Of a stretch of DNA of 64,000 nt, positions 24,905 through 37,730 are shown piece by piece. The notes beneath the pieces are model-generated. The model was not told the DNA's origin and searched no databases. It saw nothing but the letters and a program-made list of their open reading frames with translations. Numbering within the stretch: the first letter of the stretch is position 1; each line of letters starts with the position of its first letter. The translations under genes and the position numbers were made by a program. The DNA lies in the NCBI GenBank assembly GCA_025617745.1, contig CM046859.1:21143073-21207072 (forward strand), read 5' to 3'. The stretch comes from Heliocidaris erythrogramma. Its lineage: Eukaryota; Echinodermata; Echinoidea; Camarodonta; Echinometridae.

Positions 24905-26530
24905 GTTCTCTAGTTACATTTTAATTTTAATTACACATCATATCGGTAAAATGGGCACGACGGAAACTATGCGACAGCATGTGAAATGATTAGTCCTGTA
25001 TCATATCGAGTTACAGTTTAAAATCAAAGGGAAATAGTAACCAAATCCAAGTTAAGAAAATAGATACCTATTTGATCTTTACAGCTTCAAATTGTTGTTG
25101 TAATAAATCAGTATCAGTATCCTGTTCTGTATTTTAGAGGAATCGTCGTTTATCAGAATTATTTGACGAACGCTTATCATGCGAACCCTATTCTCAGTTA
25201 TAATCCTTCCAAATAAAAGTACGTGGTTAACACGTTAGAATAGATGTTCTCTGTAGGTTTCCATGGTGAGTGAGTACGTTAGAATAGTTGAACTTTTGTG
25301 TGTGAGATTCAACTGATGGGCTATGAAAATGAAAAATATCACATTAGAAGGTAGCAATTGCAGAATATAGACAATACGTATTGTTATTGATGTTGTCCGA
25401 ACTCTTAAGGTACCTTTTTATGGTCCAAAAATACAAAATATGGCAGTACGATGTCACAAACACTTCCTCACCCGAACCCCGTGAATTTCAAATTGTACTT
25501 TTCATTTTCATTTTTTGTTTTGTAATCATATATTTCAATAAATTTCCCTTGATTTTTATATCCATCGACTTTGAAACGGATGATCTATAATATATATGTC
25601 GAAAAGCGATTTCCTTACGATAATCTTATGAATTCATATCCATATAATGTTCCAGTAACTCTAAGTTTGTCCCCGAAAAATATGAGCCAATGAATTAAAA
25701 AAAAACATATGTTAAATGTTTTCACGACTAAGGTGGGAGCTCATAAACCACACATAACTTTTGACCTTTCTTCTTGCAAAAACAGTTGATTGTAGATTTG
25801 TCACGAAACAGACACACTGTAGCATCAACCGCTTGTCAGAACCCACGCTAAAGGTTACAGTGTCATGTACTTGGGTGGTATAGGAACAGCGTTAGACCTT
25901 CATTTCCTTAATAATTATAATTTGTCGACGTGTTTTTTGGTGCTATTTCGAATCGTTGAGTTTTTTATTCCGTCCGGTAATGGTAGATGCGATTCTTAAA
26001 TTGCCATAAAGGGGAAAAAAGAGACACAACGGGTAGAATATTTCGAAGCAACCAGCTCAACAAGTCACCAACTCGCGGATCTTCCTACTCCGGTAATAAC
26101 TTCCACTGAACTAAATAAAACCGAAAATGCAGAATGTCTTAAAATTATCCGTATTTGCAATGTCATATGGTGAAGGAAATTTGGCAACTAAATAGACATT
26201 CGTTTAGTTTCTTTACAGCTACAATATCACTGTATTATTCTTTAAAGATGTCGAAAACCCTTGGGGTACGGATATTTTCTCAACATTCGGCAAATTCATT
26301 AAACAAGAACTATTGAAAAAAAGTAATATTATCCTAGCAGCTAAAGTCATGTTGGCACGGTCAATATTTTTGCTTATTTCTTTGGAAGATCTTTACTAGT
26401 CTTGTCGGCATATGTTTCTGAGGAAGGAGGTTTATAAATTCTGCAATAAGATGATTAACAGGAAAATAAGGAAATAGAGAAAAGGAAGAGGTATAACTGA
26501 AGAGGGGGAAGCAGGGATAGACGAAGTAGG
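24905..26530. other. AT-rich filler
   Basis: No gene or repeat recognised. Confidence 0.45.
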
Positions 26531-26539
26531 CAAAGGGAA

Positions 26540-26720
26540 AATAACTTGTCGTGTTCGGCTCGAATATCCACCAGCGAGCGGTTCAGTGGACACGCTGTCC
26601 GATGTAACAACTTAGGAACCTTGCCACGAGATCATTATTCTACATTCTGAACCCGTGGCCCATCCAGAGACTCTGACTCATCTTGTCATCATATATCTGA
26701 CAGGCTTCTACGAGTTGTAT
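26540..26720. promoter_or_regulatory. GC-balanced non-coding island
   Basis: CCACCAGCGAGCGGTTCAGT (26569) through GAACCCGTGGCCCATCC is compositionally distinct from its flanks. No repeats and no frame. Confidence 0.2.
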
Positions 26721-26729
26721 ACTCTGTCC

Positions 26730-29700
26730 ACTCAGTGGATATTCAAATAGATTGACTGTGTAGGTACATGTACAGTGTCCAAAAAAAAAAAAATCTGGTA
26801 AAAAAAAGCCAATTAATATCTGTCCAACAAACTTTCAGCAGTACCTTGCCAGTTCAGGTAATGTTCCGATTAATTTGCGGTAAAAAAGAAACGAAATTGC
26901 CTTAGTTAGGCCTTATTAGACAAACTATTACCTGAGCGAGGGCATGAAATTGCTCAAAGTTAGCCGGACCCATCTTTACTTGTCAGTATGTTTTAAAGTG
27001 AAGTAGTCTTTATTGGGATATAGATGCAATTTTAGCTTAAGTGATAGCGAAGTATAATGATAGGAAATTGTGTATACTAATGGGCGGGAATGCATACATA
27101 GTGCTAATAACACTGCCTTTCATTAAACCTCTATAATATGATATAGGATACATGGGTATATACACGCGTATTCTGCGGTGCATTTGGAGAATCAAACTCT
27201 TCTAATTATGCATGAATGTGTATCGATGGCCAGTTACTTGGAGCGCATCTAACATCGAACGATGCTCATACAGTGAACCCGTCCAAAATATGCAGGCTCA
27301 TTTTGTTTCCATCTATGAATCACCAATTTCGTCCCCATCCAAATCTAAAAAGCGGGGTAATTTCGTTGCAACTTCATGTGGCCGACTCGGCCGTGATGAT
27401 AACGATGACTGAGTTGCGCTGCAAACTTTTAAAAAGCCACATTTCGTGTGACTTACCTTTTTCGCCACAGCTGTTTCGTACTCATTACACATAACAACTG
27501 TTTGCAAGGAAAGCGTATTTTCTTTCGATAAATTCAATAATCTGTTTGCATTGGTATTTACTTTGGGTCCAAACCAAGGTCCGTTTTCCATTTGAAAATA
27601 AATGTTTTGCCGACATTGCAAAATGAGGCGATCAATAGAGAGTTAGCACAACACTCTCTAAAACGATTCCCACTGTGAACATGAAAAAAGCAAGCATTAC
27701 ATGGACTCTGTATTCTAAGATCTCTTTCCCCCACCCGCCCCCTCCCTTTTCTCTATCCCTCTCTTTTTCTGTCTCGCTAACTGTCTCTTGTTGTCTCTCT
27801 CCCTGTCCCTATCTCCCTGACATGGAATATTTCCTTGCCAAAAATTAAGTGATACATATTGTAGAGATTATATTTCACAAAAATCACAAGCAGGAGACTG
27901 CTGACGGGTATTCTGGGTCATATGATAACTCCCACAGCATAACATTGACCTGAGGATGAACGGGGTTTGTCGGAAAGTACAAGGGTGTATATAATTATAC
28001 AACCGTGGCTTTCACTTATTGATTCATTATTGACGCTAATTAATACGCACTTTGTGGACTGTGCAAAGGTGCGACTGTTAAGGTCGAACAGTAATTAGGT
28101 AATTTTGTTTATCTGAAAAACTGCATTGTGGTTTCTTAATTTTTGTTCCCTAATTGAACTTCACGCTTCTTCTATGTACTTTCTTATTTTGTAGACCATT
28201 TTCATTAACTCGTAGAGCAACGATTACAGCTATCACAATATCAGTGACCAAAGTTGTATGTATAAAAAGACTTTCTTTGCCCTACACAGTGTACTTTTAC
28301 TTGCAAGTTCATTTTCATACTCATAAAAGTAAATATCTATTGGAGTAAGTGTTCATTTCTGATCTCCTAAACAAAGGCTTTGAGAAATATGTTACACAAA
28401 GCCTTTGGAAGCAGATCACTTTTTTTTTAAATGTGTTTTTTATTTAGCAGAGGTGAGAGCTAAAAAAAGAAAAGGGCGGCGTTCATAATCAGAATATTGT
28501 AAAGGGGGAGTCACAATGCCACAGATTGTAGGGAAAAATCCGAGAAAAGTCCGTGACAAACAATTAAAGGAAAACAAAGTCAAAAAATAAATAGAAAAGA
28601 AAAACGAATCTTGAAGGTTATCATACATCTCAGGTGCCTTTGTGGTGGAAAATTTGAAAAGGGCGGGGGGGGGGTTCTTAATTGTGTACTTCAGACATTC
28701 CAATTGGGTTTTAAAACGGAGACACGGACCGGTTATGCCCTTCTCAATCAGCCAGCCCATATTAGGGAATTGGAAAACCATCAGAATATTTTCAACTTTC
28801 ATGAACTCCATGTTATTTTATTGCTGTATTCATCTGCTCCTCATAGGTAACCATGGTAGCTAGTGATGTACCTTATCCCGACCAAAAACCAGTCATCACA
28901 CGTCATCCGTGTCAAGAAGACATTAGACGCCGGGCTAGGTCAACATCAGATAAGACAATATATTATCTAAGTACATAACCATATGGTATAGAACACAAGT
29001 ATGTAATCCTGTAATATATAACATATAATATAAGTATATAGCCTAATGATCAAGAAAATATGATTTAATTATATAGCAATATAATATATGAATGTATATA
29101 TGATATGGAAAATGTGATATAAGTATATAGGCATACAATATATAAAATATAAAATATGTTATAGCCATAATTGAAAGGCTACCGATCCTCAGTATCATTA
29201 CCATATCCTTTTGAATTTATTACCCAATCAGGGAATTATCTTTGTTTAGATATTTTAAAAAATAATTCTGAAACTCCCATTCTTTTGCAATAGCTATGAT
29301 ATCTGTATTCATTATAAGTCATGTGTATCTCCGTTCTCCAAAAATGCAAAAACATTTAGAAAAATGAATAAACAAACAATACTAATGATAACAAGCAAAG
29401 CAAAACAAACATTTGTTTATCAATTTACTAAATCGAAGTAAGACAATGGGAAACAGGTAAGACACTATTACATTTGTCCTTTATTTATCAGTCGTCTCAG
29501 TATCACTTGCGAATATTAATCTGAAGAGCTTACATAACCTTGTAAACATGGGAAAGATGTACATGTTCAACAATGTGTTACATGAGAAATTGGTTGCTAA
29601 TACTATGGAACAATGCCTTGTTTTATCAAGATAGATAATGAAATGGAAAGGCATTATCAAAGATTTACCCCACGACAGGTAAGTCTTTGATACATGTTGT

Positions 29701-29780
29701 GCCATTGCGATAGTTATATCAGTCACGGAAGGCGAATATTAGAGTATATGAATCAGTTACCAAATGCAAGTAGTATCATG
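26730..29780. other. AT-rich filler with one hairpin
   Basis: No exon recognised; frames at 27212-27621 and 28440-28863 overlap on both strands and show no domain. A perfect 11-bp stem hairpin lies at 28361-28417. 28970-29165 is a run of degenerate ATATAAGTATATA-like sequence. Confidence 0.4.
28361..28417. other. Stem-loop, pre-miRNA-sized
   Basis: CAAAGGCTTTG (28372-28382) pairs perfectly with CAAAGCCTTTG (28397-28407). After an internal loop, GATCT (28361) pairs with AGATC (28413-28417). The total is 57 nt, with a loop of 14. Could be a small palindrome or an RNA hairpin. Confidence 0.3.
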
Positions 29781-29784
29781 ATCT

Positions 29785-29926
29785 GGGCCCCGTTTCATTT
29801 TTATCAATAGGAAGTTACAATAATTGTTATAAGCTACTGAAATCCTTGAATCTGATTGACTGAAAGCGCATTTATCATAGAAATGAGGTAGTTGTTATTG
29901 ATAACAAGTTTTATGAAACGGAGACC
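29785..29926. mobile_element. MITE with GGGCCCCGTTTCAT-type ends
   Basis: This 142-bp unit starts GGGCCCCGTTTCAT (29785) and ends ATGAAACGGAGACC (29926), giving imperfect terminal inverted repeats. The interior is AT-rich, with further internal complementarity (ATTGTTAT near 29822, GTTATTGATAAC near 29893). It has no coding capacity. MITEs with GTTTCAT/ATGAAAC ends are familiar in marine invertebrate genomes. The target-site duplication is not clear. Confidence 0.7.
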
Positions 29927-29929
29927 TGG

Positions 29930-32325
29930 AGTGTATATCTTTACTTTGCAGATTAGTAAATTAGACGTAAGATTATCACAATCTAAAGGCCCCCTCCCAT
30001 TCTCCTCTCACATGGTGATGTGTTTTGTGGAGTTATTGCATTGTATAGAACAAGTTTAATGCGATTGGCCTTTTATCAATAAATATCAGACCGATTTCTC
30101 CTCTATCGTTTCCTTTATGATTTATTTATTTACATTCTCAGATAATAATCATGTAATATGCATGCGGGAGTTTTATCCATATCATGAAATAGACGTAAAG
30201 CCAGGAAGTGAAATACTGCCGTCCCCATATACATGACTTCCTATTATTTTTGAGGGGATTGAAAAATGGCAGAAATTGAAAATTTGTATTAAGAAATAGG
30301 TATCATAGACAACTCACAAACCTCTAAAATGAGAGTATAGTATAACAAGGGTCAAAGGTCACATCAGTGTAATTCTAACAGGTATGCTATGACCTAGGAC
30401 AGCGCCAATCGATAACTAGTTACAACATGCAAATATTGGATATTCTGGCGCGAATATGAAATCTCATATTCTCAACGATCACCTGCCAAGAGCAGCTGTG
30501 TCAAGTGATCGCTCATGAAATTAATAGTGGTCGAACCGAGCTTAGAAATTATGCTGAATATGGATATTATACTGTCAGACCATGTAGTTGTAATTGTTCT
30601 GCGACATATTACGTGATAAGTCATGTTATTAATCTGGATAGAGAGCTATCTAAAAATTGTAATTCAGAAACAATTCGACATAAGATATTCATACCTGAGC
30701 GATTCGATAGTAACACAGAATATGCATAGTTGAATAATAAATAACACGCAGGGTTCAGTTGGATCGGGTTCATCTTTCATAGGTGTATCCATAATAAAAA
30801 ATTGAAGAAATCTTTTTTCACCCCTGAAATTTTCATCGACAAAAACGGTGCATTATTTTCATAAATACTACATCCAAGAAATAATAAAGTTATAATGAGT
30901 TGCCACTGGGAGAGTGTTTACGCTCGTTGAATACCCTGCCTCCAAATCAGAAAAGAGTGAAGCACCTTCACATTTCAAAAGTGTTAGATGAGCGTAAATT
31001 AGTTATTAACTTAATATTCCAGGGACGTGTATATTCATTGACATTGTTTTAATCCATAAAAACGTTGTCGTGATTGCAGTTATGTTTATTTTTACATGCA
31101 ACAAAAAAGTTTAATGATAGATTGTGCGCATATGAAGTGTCGGTTTTAAGATATTAAATTTATATATTCTTTATTTTGATTGTTCATATTAAAGATTTTG
31201 ACATAATTGTGTAGGGAGTTGCATTGTTAAATAAATTGTTTAGAAGGTAACCTAAAACATATCTACAGTGTTAAGAAAAGATAATACGTTTAGTACTACA
31301 TATGAAAGAAAAACAATGAAATATTGATTCGCAATAATAATTCTAATCTTATCTATTTATCTGTTCAATTATGTTCTAATCTTATTAGATTAAGATTATT
31401 AGAAATCATGGATATCATCATATAATAATTAATTTATGATAGAAGTATATTCTAGTTTACTTCTTTTGTCAACACCCGGTGCATTGTGCAATGATGTTTC
31501 AACAATTAGGTCCCAAATACCACGAATTCTACGAGGATAAGCGCCATCTCTCGACACTTCAATTTCAGTGATGGCTACTGGTATGTTTTAAGGGAGAGCA
31601 TATTAAGTTATAGCATGTATAGGGCCATTTGTATTTTCGTGTTTTTTTTTCTTTCTTTTGCTCTTGTCAGTTACTGAACCTTTGATGCTATCAAATAGAT
31701 TTTCCTGTATTAGAACGATTAAGTATAATCGTTTTGTGAATCACACAATGTATAAATCGAATAAAGTGTCACAATTATATTAATCCAATTGCAGCCCTTT
31801 CTTTTATTTTTTGTTCTGTTATATCATTCCTGTTACTTTCATGATTTTCACACTCTAAGACAGGGAAAAGGCCTATAATTATGTATCTTGCATGATAATG
31901 GAAGCTAACATATTTTCTGAACGTTAACACATATTTACAGATAATAGTTTTATTGACTTTATATCAACTACGTCAATGTAACATAATCAAATAAACCTAT
32001 AATGCATCGTTAATTACTTCCCTTTTTTATGTATGTTAAAACCACATATTTGATATTAATGTTATCATACTCTGATTCTGTCAGCCCCTGAAATAATACA
32101 CCTTTATTAAATAGGAAAAAACCACGTTCTGCTCCGTCAAGTTTAACACCATCTAAACTAACATTGCCTTCTATAACTCGAGGAAAAAAAGAAAAGCTCT
32201 CCATCATTATTTGTTCTGTTTTACAAGAATAATACTTGCACAAATAAAATCAGCTGCCTATTATGAGTCGGCAGTTTAAGTTATTATAGAGTAGTTTTAT
32301 TCTTTTCAAAACCTTAGAGGCCTTA
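29930..32325. other. AT-rich filler
   Basis: No gene recognised. A 74-codon plus frame at 30505 (CSCNCSATYY) starts without ATG. 31366-31402 contains a short palindrome TCTAATCTTATTAGATTAAG. Confidence 0.4.
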
Positions 32326-32329
32326 TTTG

Positions 32330-32840
32330 CTTAAAGTCGTTGTGACGGTGCAGGTTTTCCGTCGCAATGATTTCTCAATTTCATACTGCAATGGAAATTA
32401 CGTCATTATTTATTCAAACGAATTCTCAGCCCTAACATAATTACCAAAAGCAATATTAGATAAACGCGCCAAATAATAATTACTGACTGTTGATGATTAT
32501 AATGTCTGAAGCACATACTGACTTAATTTCATAACGTCATTAATACAAAATCATTGTATAAAAGGTCAAATTAAAACTCACCTACCCGTTAACATCATTC
32601 TCATGATTGTACAACTTTAATCATTGGGATATGGCTAATGACAGATGAAATCAACTAATGAATTAATACATAACTTAGGTTATTGATTGTTAATACTTGT
32701 AATACTACTCTTAATGATATTAAACATGGTTCTCTCTCCTGTCAGTCTAAGAATGTATTTTCGTATTAATACCAAAAAGGTCACCACCACAATCAAATGA
32801 CGTAATTGCGAGCCTTGAGTTTTGTTAATAAAGACTAAAA
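32330..32840. promoter_or_regulatory. Enhancer-like island with TAAT and CRE-like sites
   Basis: Two CRE/C-EBP-type sites in opposite orientation bracket the island: ATTACGTCATT (32397-32407) and ATGACGTAATTGCG (32797-32810). Between them lie many TAAT/ATTA cores (CATAATTACC, AATAATAATTACTG, TTTAATCATTGGG, CTAATGAATTAATAC, TTATTGATTGTTAA). It lacks repeats and frames. Conservation was not tested. Confidence 0.35.
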
Positions 32841-32844
32841 ACAT

Positions 32845-34235
32845 AAAAACCACCTCGAGATCTGCACACGTAGGTGATAGAGACAGATCCGATGAAATGC
32901 ATCGAGGGGTGTCGTCAGAGTGTGTTGAAAGAGATTAGCTGTGAATGTTTTATTGTAAATGACAAATATTATTCTATAGAGTTTGGATGTGAGATTGCAA
33001 TGGCCTTTTACCTACATTCACAGGTTGGTCCATTTTCCAGACTCGCTGTTACACGCTGGTAGTCCATTAACCCGAAACCACACAGATACCAAATCGAAAT
33101 CGTACATGCTGCTAAACCAACGCCTCCATTCCATAAGCCCAGGCCTTGATTAACCCTTTGTTTTCTGAGATGAAGATAAGGCTTGGTTGGGAACGGTTAG
33201 GGATAGCGCTGCAGCTATCTAGGAGTTAAAACATGTCAATGTTTTCTGTTTGTACACTATCCGGCGCCATTGGTAGTGTGGTTTACATTTCGTCAAACTG
33301 ATATGAATGTATTTTCAAACAAAATGTGTTGGTAACGAATGATATCCCCTTTCCTCTCATATAGTGGATGATGGACATCTCGATTTAGCATGCTTCCTCC
33401 ACTTTTCTTTTCAAACGCCTTAAAATAATTATGTTGACTTTGCTCCCTACTCTGGCTCCTTTCCGTACCTTTTACATGATTGTCCGCAAAAAGAGCACTT
33501 TATTTTGTTATCAGTTCTCTTTTTAGACTTATATTGTTTCTCGAAATAGTATGAATGACATTCAGAAGAGTTATCCGAGAGAGTCAAACTTTCGAAACAT
33601 GAGATGGGAAAACGCAAGTAAGTCTACGGCACGTGGATATACCTAGTGACGGGCTGCAGTGGGGGCCCCAGCCTGGACCCGGCAGACACGAACAACACGC
33701 GATCGAGGTCGACCCGCGCCGAGTGTTGTGAGTGCGGTTTCTTTGCATTGAGCTTGTGTGCGTGTGCGTGTGCGTGTGCGTGCCCGCCAGTGAGACAGAA
33801 CTAGAGATAGCGGGAGATAACTCTACATGAATATGTATGTGTGGGACATAATAGTAAATTAAAATTCGTGTGGTCAGTGGAGGAAGGTGAACGACTCCTA
33901 CACAATGGGTTTCCAGGCTGACGGGAGAAATGTGATGAATAATGTTGGGGTGTAAATAATTCCGTCTGTTTAAGTAGTAGAATAGTTTATTCATCGCCTT
34001 CTCCTCCACTTTTTCCGTTCAGACTCAGAAAAATGGAACACAAATCAAGAACACTATTCACCACTTCTTTTTAAATTCAATTTCACATACCTAATCATGT
34101 TCATGGACATGTATGGCCAATACATTTGTTCTTGTCTTATTACGTAGCTGTGTCTTGAACTGTGTGAAGAAAAAGATGAGAAAACAATTGTGTTTATTGA
34201 ATTTAGCAATCATCATAAAAATCATCATGTCAGTT
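32845..34235. other. Filler with a GC-rich patch and TG-type repeat
   Basis: 33630-33735 is GC-rich (GGGGCCCCAGCCTGGACCC) and 33757-33783 is a (GTGTGC)n repeat. Frames at 32874 and 33584-34009 use non-ATG starts or read through the repeat. No exon supported. Confidence 0.4.
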
Positions 34236-34240
34236 TCATT

Positions 34241-34320
34241 TTAACCCGATGACTACTGCATTCTCTATGTCCCATAGGTTTAATACTGGTTCACCCCAAT
34301 TCCCGTAGGCAATGGGTTAA
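34241..34320. mobile_element. Tiny TTAACCC-ended MITE, copy B
   Basis: This 80-bp element has perfect TTAACCC/GGGTTAA ends and is homologous along its length to 20347-20425. The 5-mer TCATT sits directly on both sides, a possible target-site duplication. The inverted repeats extend inward (GACTACTG on the left, CCGTAGGC on the right). Confidence 0.7.
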
Positions 34321-34404
34321 TCATTCTTCTTTTTTTAAATCTCTATTCATGATTAATATTAGTACCAAAATCTGCATAAAATTAAATACAATTAAATTGA
34401 TATA

Positions 34405-34695
34405 TAATAAGGCGATGGTTCCTTGTTAAGACGTTAATCTACATTTGCCACTCTCCACCCAGGTGTTAAATGGGTACCCGGTAGGATGCGAAAGTTGATG
34501 TCGTTTGCTTAGCAATGAGAGCGTCACTGTACTGCCCATTGCTGGAATACCCCCCAGGGAGCGGAGAATGTGTGCGGGGATGCCAGAATCCGATGACCGG
34601 GGTAATAATAACTCCTTTGTAGGTGCCTTGAGCATCCTCTGGGATGGATACGTGCGCAATATAAATGTAGCTATTATTATTATTATTTATGTTCT
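34405..34695 (+). mobile_element. SINE-like element with (ATT)n tail
   Basis: The stretch contains CACTCTCCACCCAGGTGTTA and GGGTACCCGGTAGGAT near 34450, a GC-rich middle, and ends TGCGCAATATAAATGTAG followed by a (ATT)n tail (34673-34690). Bodies of this kind with ATT tails belong to tRNA-derived SINEs seen in marine invertebrates; I recognise the style but cannot name the family. Immediately 3', 34713-34740 on the minus strand reads TAGTGGTTTAGTGGTTAGGA, a tRNA A-box-like head in opposite orientation. Confidence 0.6.
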
Positions 34696-34709
34696 ACATA
34701 AGATGCAAA

Positions 34710-34742
34710 CGGATCGGTCGTCCTAACCACTAAACCACTATA
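34710..34742 (-). mobile_element. tRNA-like SINE head fragment
   Basis: On the minus strand it reads TAGTGGTTTAGTGGTTAGGA then CGACCGATCC, which resembles the A-box arm of tRNA-derived SINEs. No B box or acceptor stem follows, so it is not a tRNA gene. Confidence 0.35.
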
Positions 34743-34989
34743 TTTAGTAAAACGCTATTCCATGAGAGGAAGACCTGAGTCGTGTTACAGACCTGCATCA
34801 TTCTAAATTATCCACTAAAACATGATGTTTTGGGGCCAGCATGTATCAACATGATGCTGAAAATAATGTACACTAGAGAGCACATCAAAATTTTACACAT
34901 ATGGGAATTCATTATCTATAGTGACGGCGTTAATTTCATGACTTTTCTTTAATAGCTCGTTACTCAAATATCATAACCCTGACGGATTA

Positions 34990-35205
34990 TCTGCCATAGG
35001 AAGGGGGGGGGGGGGGCACTTATACCAAAGAGCAGCGACATGCAAACTAATAATGGTCATAGTAAAAAGTAAAAAATATAAATAATAATTATTACAATTT
35101 TAGGTTCACTTTTATTTATTTATTTTATTTTTTAATTTTTTTTATAAATTAATTGATTTCTTTATTTGTTTATTTTTATTTATTTATTTAATGAATTAAT
35201 TATTT

Positions 35206-35238
<33 letters not shown>

Positions 35239-35460
35239 TTTTTTTTTTTTTTTTTTTTGGGGGGGGGGGGGGCTAAATTTGATCCCAGACACGCAAATAG
35301 AATTTTTACTCTTGTAAAGTTACCCCTGGATCTTCCAATGCATACTTTTCTAGTCAGTTTTGTTTTTAACGTCACATATATTCGTAGGCTTTGAAATTCC
35401 ATGCATTTTTTTAGTTTATTTTGTATTTTTTTTTTATTTGGGGGGGGGGGGGGAGTTAGA
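34990..35460. repeat. Homopolymer and (ATT)n-rich stretch
   Basis: G run at 34997-35014 followed by GCACT, ATTT/ATTA-rich sequence 35110-35240, a T run then G run at 35238-35272, and another G run at 35441-35453. Run lengths are likely to be assembly-sensitive. Confidence 0.8.
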
Positions 35461-35639
35461 GGGGGATTCTGTATTGGAGTTTTGTTTTCACAAAAGAATA
35501 CATGAATATGAATTATAATAGAAATAGTATTTCACAATTTCTATTTCCTATCCGAGGTAATGAGCAGTATAGATTTATGGTTGACATCATGTTCGTCTTT
35601 ATTGTATCAGATGACACCGTTCTTTCGAATTTCTTACCG

Positions 35640-35880
35640 ATACCTTTAAGCAACCGATAAGCGAGAAAGATTGTGGAGGCATCCCTTCCCGCCAATGACC
35701 GCAGAGTTGTCTCCGCTCCGTCAACGTTTTGGCATCGCTCAATTACCATCATTACCACGTACGTACCGGCGTCTAAACTTTGCTTAGAGATGGGCTACAT
35801 TTCTCCAGCAACGACCTTAACGGCTCAACCCGCCCTGCCTTATAGCACCAACTGAGGTCAGTAAGATAAGGGTTTGGGCC
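35640..35880. promoter_or_regulatory. GC-balanced non-coding island
   Basis: Contains CGCTCAATTACCATCATTAC (35736), a palindromic ACGTACGT (35757) and GAGGTCAGTAAG (35851). A 60-codon frame crosses it without recognisable features. Confidence 0.22.
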
Positions 35881-35884
35881 AGTC

Positions 35885-37540
35885 TATAGGACAAGTCTTC
35901 TGGAAACATAAGAACGGGGAAGACTGATCAAGCACTCAAGCAACTCAAAGGGGCATCGCCCACTGTCATGACAGGAGCAGAGTTTTGAAGAAAATAGAGG
36001 ATATGGCCACAGGCACTGTCTATTCCTTTAGCAGTATCGATATTGTCAAATATCTAAATTATCCATTTTTGGGGGGTTTTGTTTTGTTTTTGTTGTGTTT
36101 TTCGGGGGGGGGGGGCAGAAAATGAGCATCACCTCATCACTATCAGATGTATTATTTTTATTATCATTAAGACCTGAAAAATACCGAGGCATGTTATAAT
36201 ATCATGACGTCTGCTGACATATAGTAAGGATAGAATTATAATATATGTTGTACATTTTAAAACGCGCAAAACTTTATCATCTATGTTTGTGTTTCACTAC
36301 TTGGAAAAAAAATCTGTGAAAATATCAAATATTACTTAATATAAACTTATAAATTAAAAAATAATACATGTACATTGTTGTGTTGCTGTACATAGTTCCG
36401 TACACAACAATTTCTATTTTATTATCTGATAGTTGCTTATTTTGAAGTTTGCAGTCGATTTTCTTATTATATAGAAATGTACATAAAATGAAGTGCGAAA
36501 AAATATGCAGAATTTGTTTCACTGCTTATATTGTCTGTGATGTATGCATCTAGATTTGTCCAGTCGGGTGGATATATACTTACTCTGAAACAACAACAAC
36601 AACCAATAAACAAGGTTCACCATGTCTGCAATCAATGATTGGTTTAATCTGATTTCGTTCTTTCATTTTATCATTATCCTTAAATATTCAAAGTGTAATA
36701 ATGCTTAAAACTTTCTTTAATAAAAGCTGAATGTCATATTAAGACAGTTATCTTATAGAAATTCTACAAATGACATGATTGCCATAATCAAACAACGATA
36801 GAAGACGTTCACTTTTGAGAATTTACGATATACCCCTGTATACTTGATGTTTTTTGTTTTTATCACGGAGACATTTATTTTAATATTTATGAACTGCGTC
36901 TGGTGAAATGTTTCACTTTTTATCAGAATAACAGGTAAGCTGTTTTGAATAAGACTATATAATTATTTGAAATTGGTATTATAAGGTGCTAGAATTCCCA
37001 AAACGTTTTGTAAATTGATTATATACCGATTTCTAATGTTATAAAACTCATTTGGGAAGAAAAAATGTTTCGCTGATGCACGTCATGATATGTGGCAACT
37101 TTGGGGAAAGCAGAAGTGTGATTAGGGAGCAGCCAAACCACACCCATGATGCCTTGCGTGTAATAGGGCGTGAACTGCCACGTAGCGTGGTAATGCTTGC
37201 CAACGAGGCGATTCCCGAAAAATACACACTGTGTCAAGAGAAAAAAAAAGAGAAGAAAAGCAGTAAGCACAGAAAAAAGCATCGAAATATGTGACCTTTT
37301 AATAGAAATAAATAGCTGTTTATAAAAGATAGAAATATAATTCTCCATTTTTCTCCCTATTCTCTATCTTTTCCGCCCATCTAATCTCCATCATCAACTT
37401 TATATAAGAAATAATGTATTGGTAATTGCTGTTTTGTTTACTTTTCCAGTACTTTGGATCGTACAAAATATAATATCCTCGATGGACTTAACATGCATAT
37501 CGGACGCGTTAAATACATTACACAATAAATACATTACACA
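35885..37540. other. AT-rich filler
   Basis: G run at 36106-36116. 37060-37225 is a GC-balanced patch crossed by an 80-codon frame without ATG context. No gene recognised. Confidence 0.4.
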
Positions 37541-37555
37541 ATAAACATGGCTAAA

Positions 37556-37730
37556 ACTGGGCGTTGTGGCGTGCGCCTGTAATCCAGCTACCAGTGGAAG
37601 TTATAAACTGATTCAGTGGACCCAGGTTCGAGACTGAGTCACGTCTTTCGGATGGTGACGTTAAAGGTCGGTCCCAGAGGTAAATAATCATATCTGATTG
37701 ATACACGTCTGTAAAAACCCAATTACACAC
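37556..37730 (+). mobile_element. SINE with 7SL/Alu-like head and 11-bp TSD
   Basis: A 175-bp SINE is flanked by perfect 11-bp direct repeats ACATGGCTAAA at 37545-37555 and 37731-37741, which are its target-site duplication. The head (from 37559) reads GGGCGTTGTGGCGTGCGCCT and is followed by GTAATCCAGCTA. This closely matches the start of 7SL RNA and Alu, which have GGGCG, GGTGGC, GCCTGTAATCC and AGCTA in the same order. The Pol III A box is near 37567-37579 and the B box GGTTCGAGACT is at 37625-37635, the same B-box form as in Alu. The 3' half is unrelated to 7SL. It includes TTTCGGATGGTGACGTTAAA, similar to the GGATGAGACGTTAAA segment of V-SINE-type tails in aquatic animals, and ends in an AC-rich tail. 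The perfect duplication suggests a fairly young insertion. Confidence 0.85.

Noticed and set aside
28440..28863. Overlapping frames on both strands (79-123 codons)
   Set aside because: No motif and no splice signals; cross a G run.
33584..34009. 141-codon minus frame
   Set aside because: Passes through a TG/CA-type repeat (THTHTHTHT) and lacks gene context.
34710..34742. A tRNA gene
   Set aside because: Only an A-box-like arm; no anticodon arm, B box or acceptor stem.
37559..37730. A 7SL RNA gene
   Set aside because: Only the first part resembles 7SL; the 3' half is unrelated, and the unit has a target-site duplication, so it is a SINE.
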